A DNA stretch of 64,000 bases from positions 186,001-250,000 of the forward strand of contig NZ_JOFL01000008.1 in the NCBI RefSeq assembly GCF_000719265.1, given 5' to 3'. This DNA comes from Streptomyces roseoverticillatus (GTDB lineage Bacteria; Actinomycetota; Actinomycetes; Streptomycetales; Streptomycetaceae). Under the pieces are notes generated by a model that saw only the letters and a list, made by a program, of their open reading frames with translations, was not told the DNA's origin and ran no database searches. Below, piece by piece: positions 17,030 through 24,685 of this stretch; position 1 is the first letter of the stretch, and the number at the start of each line of letters is the position of its first letter. The position numbers and the translations under genes are program-made.

Positions 17030-17449
17030 GTGACCGCAGGTGTCGGAAGCTTCGAGGACGCCTACGTCGAAGGGGGCTTCGGCGAGGGCCTCGGCGACCC
17101 CGCGGCGGACGTGCTCACCGAGGCCGCCGCCGCGTTCGGGCTGCTCGCCTCGCCCGCCCGGCTCCATCTCGTGTGGGCCCTGGCCCAGGGCGAGAGCGAC
17201 GTCACCGCCCTCGCCGAGCGGGTCGGCGGCGCGCTGCCCGCGATCAGCCAGCACCTGGCCAAGCTGAAGCTGGCCGGGCTCGTGCGGTCGCGCCGCGAGG
17301 GCCGGCGCATGGTCTACCTCGTGGACGACCCGCACGTCGTCACGATCGTCCGGCTGATGGTGGGCCAGCTCGCCGACCGCAAGGCCGGGGCCGCCGCCGG
17401 TGCGCGCGGCGCTGCCCGCACCGGGCGCCTCCATGGCCTGGGCGCCTGA
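17030..17449 (+). CDS. ArsR-family transcriptional regulator
   Basis: A 139-residue winged-helix regulator: helix FGLLASPARLHLVWAL, turn-helix VTALAERVGGALPAISQH and LAKLKLAGLVRSRREGRR, wing MVYLVDDPHVV. ArsR proteins repress metal-transport genes and release DNA on binding metal. No classic Cys pair (CxC) is present; a His-rich C-terminal helix of the CzrA/NmtR type is not obvious either, so the inducer is unclear. GTG 17030 follows GGGAGAG. The next gene, a P-type ATPase, starts inside this one (overlap 17 bp), making an operon very likely. Confidence 0.85.
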   Translation: MTAGVGSFEDAYVEGGFGEGLGDPAADVLTEAAAAFGLLASPARLHLVWALAQGESDVTALAERVGGALPAISQHLAKLKLAGLVRSRREGRRMVYLVDDPHVVTIVRLMVGQLADRKAGAAAGARGAARTGRLHGLGA

Positions 17450-20189
17450 CCGCCCCGCCGCGCGAGGACGAGCCACCGGCCGGAACGGAGCCACCGGCAC
17501 CACCGCACTGGAGGTCCTGCGCGCGCTGGAGAGCGGGCCGCGGGGCCTGACGGAGGCCGAGGCCGACGCGCGGCTCGCGGACCACGGCGAGAACGTCTTT
17601 CCCGGCCGCCGCCCCGACCCCTGGCCGCGCCGCTTCGCGCGCAGTCTGCGCGACCCCTTCACCGCCGTCCTCCTCTCCCTCGGCCTGGTCTCGGCGGCCC
17701 TCGCCGCCTGGGGCACCGCCTGCGTGATCGCCGTCCTGGTCACGGTCAGCTGCGTGCTGCGCGCCACCGGCGAGCACCGCGCCGACCGCTCGGCGGCCGC
17801 CCTGCGCGAGCTGGTGGCCACCACCGCGACCGTCCGCCGCCGCCCCGCGGAGGCGGACGCCCCCGTGACCCGCGAGCTGCCCGTCGAACAGCTCGTCCCG
17901 GGCGACGTCGTGCTCCTCGCGCCCGGCGACCTCGTCCCCGCCGACCTGCGGCTGCTCCGCACGACGGGCCTGACCGTGCACGAGGCGGCACTGACCGGCG
18001 AGTCCGCGCCCGTCGCCAAGGGCACGGCCGGCGACCTCTGCCTCCAGGGCAGCAGCGTCGTCTCCGGCAGCGCCACCGGCGTCGTCGTCGCCACCGGCGC
18101 GGACACCGTCCTCTCCGGCGCCCTGCCGCAGGACCGGGGCCCGCGCCTGCCCGGCCCCTTCGACCGCTCCGTGAACGGGATCGCCTGGACCCTGGTGCGG
18201 TTCATGCTGCTCACCGCGCCCCTGGTGCTCGTCGCGAGCGCGCTGCTGCGCGGCCGCGGCCTGGAGACCCTCCCCTTCGCCGTCGCCGTCGCCGTGGGGC
18301 TCACCCCCGAGATGCTGCCGGTCGTCGTGACGACCGCCCTGGCCCGCGGCGCGGCCCTCCTCGCCCGCGGCGGCGAGGTGATCGTCCGGCGGCTGCCCGC
18401 GCTGCACGACCTCGGCGCCGTCGACGTGCTGTGCGTCGACAAGACCGGCACCCTCACCCGGGACCGGCCGGTCTTCGACCGCGCGGTCGACGCGGAGGGC
18501 CGCGACGCCCCGGCCGTGCTGCACTGGGCCGCCGTCGCCGCCCTCTGGACGCTCCACCTGGCCGAGCTCCCCGCGCCCGACGCCCTCGACGAGGCCCTCC
18601 TCGACGCGGACGAGGAGCGGGGCGGCGGCGCCGACGGCGTCGAAGGCATCGCGGCGCTGCCGTGCGGGCCCGGGCGCCGGATCGCCTCGGCGCTCGTACG
18701 GGTGCCGGGCGGGTACGAGCCGGGTAGCTACGAGCGGAGTGGCTACGAGCGGGATGGCTGTGAAACGGGCGGTCCGGAGCCGGTGCTGCCGGGCAACGTC
18801 CGCACGCTCACGGGCGGCCGCGGCTCGGGGGCCACGTACGTGCTCGTGGTGAAGGGCGCCGCGGAGGACGTCCTGGAGCGCTGCACGCGCGTGGCGGACG
18901 GCGCGGGGGACACCGACGGCGGCCGGGGCAGCAGCGGTCGCGCGCCCGGCGCCCGCATCGCCGGCGGCAGGCCCCTCGGCCCCGCGGACCGTGCGCGCCT
19001 CGCCGCCCGGGCGGACGCCCTCGCGGAGAGCGGGCTGCGGGTGCTCGCCGTCGCCGTGGCCGAGCGGCCGGCGAGCACGGGCCCGTACGCGCCCGAGGAC
19101 GAGCAGGAGCTCACCCTCGCCGGCTTCGTCGGCCTGCGCGACGCCCTCGCGCCCACCGCCGCGGAGGCCCTGACCGTCCTCGCCGGTCGCGGCGTGGCCG
19201 TCAAGGTCCTCACCGGCGACCACCCGGGCACTGCCGCCCGGGCCTGCCGCGAACTGGGCCTGGACCCCGGCGAGCCCCTGACCGCTGCCCGGATCGACGC
19301 CGCCGGCGACGCCGAACTCGCCCGGCTCGCCGCCCGCACCACCGTCTTCGCCCGCTGCGCCCCCGAGCACAAGGCCCGCGTCGTCCACGCCCTGCGCACC
19401 GCCGGGCACACGACCGGCTTCCTCGGCGACGGCGTCAACGACCTGGCCGCCCTGCACGCAGCCGACGTGGGCATCTGCCCGCGCGACGGCGTGCCCGTGG
19501 CCCGCGACGCCGCCGACGTCGTCCTCGCCTCGAAGGACCTCACCGCCCTCGGCCGCGCCGTCGTCACCGGCCGCCGCAGCACCGGCCACATCGCCGCCTA
19601 CCTGCGCATCACACTCTCGTCCAACCTCGGCAACGTCATCGCGATGCTGACGGCGGGCCTGCTGCTGCCGTTCCTGCCGATGCTGCCCGCCCAGGTCCTC
19701 GTGCAGAACCTGTGCTTCGACGCGGCCCAGCTCTCCCTCGCCTACGACCGACCCGCCGCCACGGTCCACGAGCGGCCCACGGTCCTGCGGCCCCGCGCGC
19801 TGTTCCGCTTCATGACGGCCTTCGGCCTCCTGAACGCCGCCGCGGACCTCGCGACCTTCGGCGTCCTGGCCCTGACCCTGCACTCCACCGGCAGCACCGG
19901 CGGCCAGGCCGCCTTCCACGCCGGCTGGTTCACGGAGAACCTGCTCACCCAGGCCCTGGTGATGCTCCTGCTCCGCGCGGGCCGGGACGCGGCCGAGCGC
20001 CGCGCCCCGCTGCCGGTCCGCCTGGCGACCACCGGCCTCGCCGTCGTGGGCCTGCTCCTGCCCCTGTCCCCGCTGGGCCCGGCCCTGGGCATGACGGCCC
20101 TGCCGCCGCTCTACTACGGCCTGATGGCCGTGGTCCTGTCGCTGTACGGGGCGGCGCTGGCGGTGGCCCGCAGAAAAGCAAAGCCCTGA
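17433..20189 (+). CDS. Mg2+-type P-type ATPase (P3B, MgtA-like)
   Basis: A 918-residue ion pump. Motifs in order: actuator loop LTGESAPVAKG, the subfamily signature GLTPEMLPVVVTTALARGAA, phosphorylation site CVDKTGTLTRDR, nucleotide-domain KGAAEDVLERC, MLTGD-like KVLTGDHPG, and hinge GDGVNDLAALHAADVG, followed by a C-terminal set of membrane helices. MgtA-type pumps import Mg2+. An unusual run GYEPGSYERSGYERDG interrupts the nucleotide domain. ATG 17433 lies within the ArsR gene; GTG 17400 is an alternative. Control by an ArsR protein is atypical for a Mg2+ importer, so the true cation may be another divalent metal (inference). Confidence 0.88.
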   Translation: MAWAPDRPAARGRATGRNGATGTTALEVLRALESGPRGLTEAEADARLADHGENVFPGRRPDPWPRRFARSLRDPFTAVLLSLGLVSAALAAWGTACVIAVLVTVSCVLRATGEHRADRSAAALRELVATTATVRRRPAEADAPVTRELPVEQLVPGDVVLLAPGDLVPADLRLLRTTGLTVHEAALTGESAPVAKGTAGDLCLQGSSVVSGSATGVVVATGADTVLSGALPQDRGPRLPGPFDRSVNGIAWTLVRFMLLTAPLVLVASALLRGRGLETLPFAVAVAVGLTPEMLPVVVTTALARGAALLARGGEVIVRRLPALHDLGAVDVLCVDKTGTLTRDRPVFDRAVDAEGRDAPAVLHWAAVAALWTLHLAELPAPDALDEALLDADEERGGGADGVEGIAALPCGPGRRIASALVRVPGGYEPGSYERSGYERDGCETGGPEPVLPGNVRTLTGGRGSGATYVLVVKGAAEDVLERCTRVADGAGDTDGGRGSSGRAPGARIAGGRPLGPADRARLAARADALAESGLRVLAVAVAERPASTGPYAPEDEQELTLAGFVGLRDALAPTAAEALTVLAGRGVAVKVLTGDHPGTAARACRELGLDPGEPLTAARIDAAGDAELARLAARTTVFARCAPEHKARVVHALRTAGHTTGFLGDGVNDLAALHAADVGICPRDGVPVARDAADVVLASKDLTALGRAVVTGRRSTGHIAAYLRITLSSNLGNVIAMLTAGLLLPFLPMLPAQVLVQNLCFDAAQLSLAYDRPAATVHERPTVLRPRALFRFMTAFGLLNAAADLATFGVLALTLHSTGSTGGQAAFHAGWFTENLLTQALVMLLLRAGRDAAERRAPLPVRLATTGLAVVGLLLPLSPLGPALGMTALPPLYYGLMAVVLSLYGAALAVARRKAKP

Positions 20190-20192
20190 CAT

Positions 20193-20246
20193 AGCAGCGC
20201 ACCCGGTTCGTACTCCTGCGACGGAGTACGAACCGGGTGCGCTGCT
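20193..20246. terminator. 24-bp perfect hairpin between the P-type ATPase and sodN
   Basis: The arms 20193-20216 (AGCAGCGCACCCGGTTCGTA, then CTCC) and 20223-20246 are perfectly complementary over 24 bp with a 6-nt loop. It lies 3 bp after the ATPase stop and 19 bp after the sodN stop, so it ends both convergent transcripts. In S. coelicolor the 3' end of sodN mRNA is kept as a small RNA (s-SodF) that acts on sodF mRNA; this hairpin would be the 3' end of such an RNA here. Confidence 0.85.
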
Positions 20247-20265
20247 CGAACAGGCGGATCGCCGA

Positions 20266-20661
20266 TCAGGCCTGCTTGGTCTCCCAGAAGATGCGGTCGA
20301 TCTCGGCGATGAGCTCCAGCGCCTTCTCGCCCGTCTTCGGGTCGTTGGACGCCTTGGCGGCGCTCAGGGCCTTCAGGGTGTCGTTGACCAGCTGGTGCAG
20401 CTGCGGGTACTTCTCGAAGTGCGGCGGCTTGAAGTAGTCGCTCCAGAGCACCGAGACGTGGTGCTTGGCGAGCTCGGCGCGCTGCTCCTTGATGATGAGC
20501 GCACGGGCGCGGAAGTCCGCGTCCTCGTTCGCCTGGTACTTCTCCTGGACGGCCTTGACCGACTCCGCCTCGATGCGGGCCTGGGCGGGGTCGTAGACAC
20601 CGCAGGGCAGGTCGCAGTGGGCGCTGACTCGCACCTTGGGTGCGAACAGGCGGGAGAGCAT
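20266..20661 (-). CDS. sodN: Nickel superoxide dismutase precursor
   Basis: A 131-residue precursor of Ni-SOD, which turns superoxide into O2 and H2O2 in the cytoplasm. The 14-residue leader MLSRLFAPKVRVSA precedes the Ni hook HCDLPCGVY; after cleavage His1, Cys2 and Cys6 bind nickel. The mature four-helix protein includes DYFKPPHFEKYPQLHQL. GGAAGGA lies upstream of ATG 20661. sodX, the maturation peptidase, is divergent 141 bp away, the usual Streptomyces arrangement. Expression is expected to rise with nickel. Confidence 0.98.
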   Translation of the reverse strand: MLSRLFAPKVRVSAHCDLPCGVYDPAQARIEAESVKAVQEKYQANEDADFRARALIIKEQRAELAKHHVSVLWSDYFKPPHFEKYPQLHQLVNDTLKALSAAKASNDPKTGEKALELIAEIDRIFWETKQA

Positions 20662-20802
20662 AGAGCTGTCCTTCCTCGTGATCGTCTTCTCAGGTGCGAG
20701 ATTACTCGGTGTGGGAAGGCTTTTCTCGGGTGCCCCGGGGGGCTTAGGACAAAAGACCGGTGTCAGTCTGGGACTGGTGGAGGATACGGACCGGGAGGTG
20801 CC

Positions 20803-21276
20803 GTGGTGCAGGAGCAAGTGGACGAGCGCGGGCAGGAGCAGGACCGCGAGCGTCGCGGACTGCTGCGGATCGGGCTGGCCGAGGTCTACAACCCGTCGAT
20901 GGTGCCGACGCTGAACCCCGGGGACCAGCTGGTTGTCCAGTACGGAGCGGTGGTGCGGCCGGGTGACGTGGTGGTGCTGCGCCACCCGTTCCGGCAGGAC
21001 CTGCTGATCGTCAAGCGCGCCGTGGAGCGGCGCGAGGGCGGCTGGTGGGTGCGGGGGGACAACCCGCTGGTCGAGAACGACAGCCGGGAGTTCGGCGCCG
21101 TGCCGGAGGAGTTCGTGGTGGCCCGCGCGCTGGTGCGGCTGCGGCGGCCCCCGGAGGCGGGTCAGCGCTCGGCGGGCGCGCTGCTGTCGTGGCTGGCGTC
21201 GGCGCTCAGGCCGGTGCGGTCGCTGCCCGCGGGGGCCTCGGCCGCGCGGCTCTCCAGGCGCTTGCGGGCCCGGTAG
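20803..21276 (+). CDS. sodX: Nickel-type superoxide dismutase maturation protease
   Basis: A 157-residue S26/S24-like serine peptidase that removes the SodN leader so the Ni hook can form. The Ser-Lys dyad is visible: Ser32 in YNPSMVPTLNPGD and Lys71 in LLIVKRAVERR, with WWVRGDNPLVENDSREFG as the conserved third box. GTG 20803 follows GGGAGG at 5 nt; GTG 20806 is equally possible. The last ~115 bp overlap the convergent CGNR gene, and the C-terminal ~40 residues (after LVRLRRPPEAG) are a low-complexity tail beyond the peptidase fold. Confidence 0.93.
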   Translation: MVQEQVDERGQEQDRERRGLLRIGLAEVYNPSMVPTLNPGDQLVVQYGAVVRPGDVVVLRHPFRQDLLIVKRAVERREGGWWVRGDNPLVENDSREFGAVPEEFVVARALVRLRRPPEAGQRSAGALLSWLASALRPVRSLPAGASAARLSRRLRAR

Positions 21277-21809
21277 GCGGCGACGTTGGCGCGGGTGGCG
21301 CAGCGGTCGGAGCAGTAGCGGCGGGAGCGGTTGGTCGAGGTGTCCAGGTAGGCGTTGCGGCAGGGCGCCGCCTGGCAGATGCCGAGCCGGTCGACCCCGT
21401 ACTCGGTCAGGTGGACGGCCAGCCCCATGCAGGCGGTGGCCGCGTACGAGGCGCCGGCGTTGGCCGCGTGGTCGGCGATGTGCATGTGCCACTTGGGGCG
21501 GCCGTCCTCGTCGCGGTACTCGTGCCCGGATACCTGCGGGCTGACCGGGTACTCCATGAGTAGCGCGTTGAGCAGGTCCACGGCGCGCACCTCGTCGCCC
21601 TCGGAGGCCGCTTCGAAGACCGCGCGCAGCCGGGCCCGCACGGCCCGCAGGCGGGTCACGTCGCTGTCGCCCGCGCGCCGGGCGGCCTGCGCGCTGTTGC
21701 CGAAGAGGTCCCGTACGGCGTCGACGGAGGTCAGGGTGTCGGCGCCGCGTGCGGGCTCCTCGCTGTTGACCAGCCGCACAGCGAAGTCCGAGTAATAGGC
21801 CAGTTCCAC
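21162..21809 (-). CDS. CGNR zinc-finger / ABATE-domain putative regulator
   Basis: A 215-residue protein of the ABATE-CGNR family: an N-terminal helical domain (FAVRLVNSEEPARG, VDAVRDLFGNSA) and a C-terminal zinc finger with ICQAAPCRNAYLD then RYCSDRCATRANVAAYRAR, where CATR replaces the eponymous CGNR. The family is thought to be DNA-binding transcription factors. Its 3' end overlaps the convergent sodX gene by 115 bp, so the Ala/Ser-rich tail after the finger may be dispensable. No strong Shine-Dalgarno sequence is seen before ATG 21809. Confidence 0.85.
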   Translation of the reverse strand: MELAYYSDFAVRLVNSEEPARGADTLTSVDAVRDLFGNSAQAARRAGDSDVTRLRAVRARLRAVFEAASEGDEVRAVDLLNALLMEYPVSPQVSGHEYRDEDGRPKWHMHIADHAANAGASYAATACMGLAVHLTEYGVDRLGICQAAPCRNAYLDTSTNRSRRYCSDRCATRANVAAYRARKRLESRAAEAPAGSDRTGLSADASHDSSAPAER

Positions 21810-21908
21810 TTGTGGTCCTTACGCAGGCGGCTTAGGGTCGGAGCACCGGCTTGTAATGGCTGGTACGCAACCGAGGGTATTACACCTGCGACCCGTGGGA
21901 GGGAACTC

Positions 21909-22670
21909 ATGACCGAGGCCGTCGTCGGCACGGACTGGAGCGCCTGGCAGGACAGCTGGGACCGGCAGCAGGAGTGGTACCTGCCGGACCGCGAGGAGCG
22001 GTTCCGGGTCATGCTCGACATGGTCGAGGCCTTCGCCGGCCCCGCCCCCCGCGTGCTCGACCTCGCCTGCGGCACCGGCACCATCACCGCCCGCCTCCTC
22101 GACCGCTTCCCCGGGGCCGAGTCCACGGGCGTCGACCTGGACCCGGCCCTGCTCGCCATCGCCCGCGGCACCTTCGCCGGCGACGACCGCGTCCGGTTCG
22201 TCACCGCGGACCTCAAGGACCCGGACTGGACCGCCCGCCTGCCCCACAACCGCTACGACGCCGTCCTCACCGCCACCGCCCTGCACTGGCTGCACTCGGA
22301 CCCCCTGCGCACCCTCTACGGGCAGCTCGCCGGCCTCGTCCGCGACGGCGGCGTCTTCCTCAACGCCGACCACATGCCCGACCCCGCCACGCCCCGCATC
22401 AACGAGGCCGAACGGACCCTGCGTCACGCCCGCATGGACCGCGCCAAGGCCGCCGGCGCCCTCGACTGGCGCGCCTGGTGGGACCTCGCCGCCGCCGACC
22501 CCGTCCTCGCCGGCCCGACCGCCGAGCGCTTCGAGATCTACGGCGAGCACGCCGACGGCGACACCCCCTCCGCCGAGTGGCACGCCCGCACCCTCCGCGA
22601 GGCGGGCTTCGCGGAGGCCCGCACGGTCTGGAGCTCGCCGTCGGACGCGATGGTGCTGGCGCTGAGGTAG
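21909..22670 (+). CDS. Class I SAM-dependent methyltransferase
   Basis: A 253-residue Rossmann methyltransferase. Motif I is VLDLACGTGTITARLL, motif II acidic end GVDLDPALLAIA, then VRFVTADLKDPDW and the motif IV region YDAVLTATALHWLHS; DGGVFLNADHM is motif VI. The substrate is not predictable; members act on small molecules. ATG 21909 has GGAGGGA upstream. The gene is divergent from the CGNR gene (99 bp) and is closed by a strong hairpin at 22690-22727. Confidence 0.88.
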   Translation: MTEAVVGTDWSAWQDSWDRQQEWYLPDREERFRVMLDMVEAFAGPAPRVLDLACGTGTITARLLDRFPGAESTGVDLDPALLAIARGTFAGDDRVRFVTADLKDPDWTARLPHNRYDAVLTATALHWLHSDPLRTLYGQLAGLVRDGGVFLNADHMPDPATPRINEAERTLRHARMDRAKAAGALDWRAWWDLAAADPVLAGPTAERFEIYGEHADGDTPSAEWHARTLREAGFAEARTVWSSPSDAMVLALR

Positions 22671-22689
22671 CACCTCAAGTCGCAAGCGA

Positions 22690-22727
22690 CAGGGGGTGGT
22701 ACGGGGCAAGGCCCGTACCACCCCCTG
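22690..22727 (+). terminator. Hairpin terminator after the methyltransferase gene
   Basis: A perfect 16-bp stem (CAGGGGGTGGTACGGG / CCCGTACCACCCCCTG) with a 6-nt loop, 20 bp past the methyltransferase stop and 30 bp before the XRE regulator start. Confidence 0.85.
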
Positions 22728-22756
22728 CCCGGCCTTTCCGGCGTAGCTTCTGTTCT

Positions 22757-23971
22757 ATGGCTACTGAGCATCTGGGCGACCGCATCGGGCGACTGCGACG
22801 CCTGGCAGACCTCACCCAAGAGGGGCTGTCCGAACGTTCGGGTGTGTCCGTGGACGTGGTCCGGAAGCTTGAGCAACGGCGGAAGCACAGCGCGCGGCTG
22901 CCGACGCTTCACTCCCTCGCCAAGGGGCTCGGTGTGGAGCTGACAGCCCTTCTGGGAGACCCCCCGGGGGTCTCGTCCAGTGGTGATGCCGACCCGCCCC
23001 GACTAGTGGCTGTCCGACGCGCGATCATGCCACCGCTGTTCACTCCTCCTGCCGAACCGGCGGACGTTGAGCGGCTGTCACCGGCTCTTCTGCGCGCCGA
23101 ACTCGCGGATGGCTGGACGCTGTACCACTCAGCGGAGTTCGGCCGGCTTATGGACGTACTGCCGGGGATCATCGCGGACGCTCGCCTGCTGGCTGCAGTG
23201 GGCAACACGGACCAGAGGGCGGCAGGCCAGGCCGCGCTGGGCAAGGCGCTGCAACTGGGGGGGCACCTGGCCATCCGTCTCGGTAAGACCGACCTTGCCC
23301 TTAGCGCTCTGGAGCGTGCCTACACCGCCGCCGGGGATTCTTCGGACCCGTTGCTCGCTCCGATGGTGTCGAACTCCGTGGCGTGGGCGTACCAGCGGCA
23401 GGACCGGTTGGACGATGCGCGGAATCTTGCCGTACATGCCGCTGACGGAGTGGAACGGGAGCAAGCGGGCACGGCGGAGGGCATTCGTGTGTGGGGTGGC
23501 CTCCTGATGTCCGCCGCAACGTCGTACGCCAGGAGTGACGACTACGACACGGCCAATGTGATGATGCGTACTGCGGAGCGCGCGGCTGGTCGTCTGGCAA
23601 AGCTTCCGCCCCCTGAAGACGGCCGACTTGTGTCGGTGTTCAGCCGGTCGTCCGTGCGCATCGAGCGCGTCCGTCTGGCTGTCCAGCACGAGCGCCCTGA
23701 GGAAGCGCTGTTGCTGGCCAAGGGGATAAGGCTGAGCGCCGACACGCCGCCCTCATGGCGTACGTGGCTCTTGCTGGACGTGGCGCGGGCTCACACGGAC
23801 GTAGGGGATGCCGAGGGCGCAGTAAAGGCCCTCGAAGCGCTGCGTCGCGTCGCTCCAGCATGGATGCGACACCACACTTTGGCCGTGGCCATCGTCAATG
23901 ATCTGTGGTCCCGCTCCGTGCATCCGGCCGGTCTTCGTAAGCTGGCTCAGTTTCTGGGTTTCACCGAATAG
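22757..23971 (+). CDS. XRE-family helix-turn-helix regulator with TPR-like C-terminal domain
   Basis: A 404-residue protein: an N-terminal XRE helix-turn-helix (residues ~5-65, IGRLRRLADLTQEGLSERSG, then VSVDVVRKLEQ) followed by ~320 residues of helical pairs resembling tetratricopeptide repeats (AAVGNTDQRAAGQAALGKAL, DLALSALERAYTAAG, ARNLAVHAADG). The layout is that of Streptomyces pleiotropic regulators and of the RRNPP peptide-sensing family. Codon use is plainly less GC-biased than in flanking genes (more T/A in third positions), suggesting recent acquisition. It is followed by three very small same-strand genes, with which it may form a cassette. ATG 22757 lacks a clear Shine-Dalgarno sequence. 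Confidence 0.85.
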   Translation: MATEHLGDRIGRLRRLADLTQEGLSERSGVSVDVVRKLEQRRKHSARLPTLHSLAKGLGVELTALLGDPPGVSSSGDADPPRLVAVRRAIMPPLFTPPAEPADVERLSPALLRAELADGWTLYHSAEFGRLMDVLPGIIADARLLAAVGNTDQRAAGQAALGKALQLGGHLAIRLGKTDLALSALERAYTAAGDSSDPLLAPMVSNSVAWAYQRQDRLDDARNLAVHAADGVEREQAGTAEGIRVWGGLLMSAATSYARSDDYDTANVMMRTAERAAGRLAKLPPPEDGRLVSVFSRSSVRIERVRLAVQHERPEEALLLAKGIRLSADTPPSWRTWLLLDVARAHTDVGDAEGAVKALEALRRVAPAWMRHHTLAVAIVNDLWSRSVHPAGLRKLAQFLGFTE

Positions 23972-24069
23972 CGTCGCCGGAGTAGGACGTTGCGTCCCTG
24001 TAACCGCTCGCTCGCTGACGGGAACATCGTCACGTCACGCAGTCCAGCGAAGAGGGGCGTTGAAGTTCG

Positions 24070-24324
24070 ATGGCTGGCGAGAGAGCTCATGGGGGAAGCG
24101 CCGCGAGAGCATTCTGGGCCGGTACCGGCTACCGCTCCGGCGCCCTGGTGGTGGATCAGGACACGGGGGACATGGGCGTGATGCACGGCCCGGTGACCGG
24201 GGGCTTCCTGATCAAACAGGTGCACGGGGAACGAGACTGGATCGCCCCCATGCGCAGGTTGCGCATTGCCAACGACGCCGAGCGCAGGGCGCTCGGACTC
24301 GCCCCCCCCCGGACCGTGGACTGA
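24070..24324 (+). CDS. Small protein, unknown function (84 aa)
   Basis: A small basic-to-neutral protein whose core (GALVVDQDTGDMGVMHG, then FLIKQVHGERDWIAPMRRLR) resembles a family of short Streptomyces proteins of the general form DxxxGxVGxVMG...WxxPxxxLRxA that occur next to regulators; I do not know a function or a name. It starts 98 bp after the XRE-TPR gene, with a run of nine C at 24302-24310 just before the stop that could shift the last codons if miscounted. The start at 24070 is tentative: the similarity begins only about residue 20. Confidence 0.55.
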   Translation: MAGERAHGGSAARAFWAGTGYRSGALVVDQDTGDMGVMHGPVTGGFLIKQVHGERDWIAPMRRLRIANDAERRALGLAPPRTVD

Positions 24325-24347
24325 AGCTCAGTGAATGGAGTCCCGTC

Positions 24348-24449
24348 ATGGGTGGCAAGGATGAAGTGAACGGGTACGACGTGTTCGAAGAGGAGATCGT
24401 CACCGCGTCGGAGCCGGAGCCCGACACGCAGGAAGGCGACGATGACTGA
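24348..24449 (+). CDS. 33-residue acidic peptide, unknown function
   Basis: A very small gene: ATG 24348 with GGAG eight bases upstream, stop TGA at 24447-24449 overlapping the next ATG (TGATG). The product starts MGGKDEVNGYDVFEEEIVT and ends in an acidic stretch (EPEPDTQEGDDD); net charge is strongly negative. It has no signal peptide, no Cys and few Ser/Thr in the second half, so it does not look like a finished lanthipeptide or thiopeptide precursor, although the FEEEIVTAS segment recalls leader peptides. A peptide ligand for the TPR regulator is a speculation. The coding call rests on start signal and coupling. Confidence 0.5.
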   Translation: MGGKDEVNGYDVFEEEIVTASEPEPDTQEGDDD

Positions 24450-24646
24450 TGGCTGACAGCCCTTTCCCGGACGAGCCACCGAGCAACCGGGCCAGGATCG
24501 GGATGCTGATTAAGCGCGATCTTCCCGACCAGTCGGGCCCCTCCGAGTGGTGCGGCAAACACCCGAAGGAGCGGACCCGACTCGTGGCCCGCAAGGGATG
24601 GGTGTGTCTCGACTGCGTGCGGGACGAGAGTAAGAACCAGGCGTAG
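24449..24646 (+). CDS. Small Cys/His protein, putative zinc ribbon (65 aa)
   Basis: The ATG at 24449 overlaps the stop of the 33-residue peptide gene, so translation is probably coupled. The product ends with WCGKHPKERTRLVARKG followed by WVCLDCVRDES: Cys-x2-His then Cys-x2-Cys, a spacing that could hold one zinc ion. The first half (PFPDEPPSNRARIGMLIKRD) has no recognised similarity. It is probably the last gene of the XRE-TPR cassette; the GH5 gene on the other strand ends 40 bp later. Confidence 0.6.
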   Translation: MADSPFPDEPPSNRARIGMLIKRDLPDQSGPSEWCGKHPKERTRLVARKGWVCLDCVRDESKNQA

Positions 24647-24685
24647 ACAGCCACGCTTTCGCCCCGTCCACATTAAGGACCGCTC

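Noticed and set aside
17340..20192. Open frame of about 950 codons antisense to the P-type ATPase
   Set aside because: Shadow of a real gene in high-GC DNA; no recognisable domain, no start signal.
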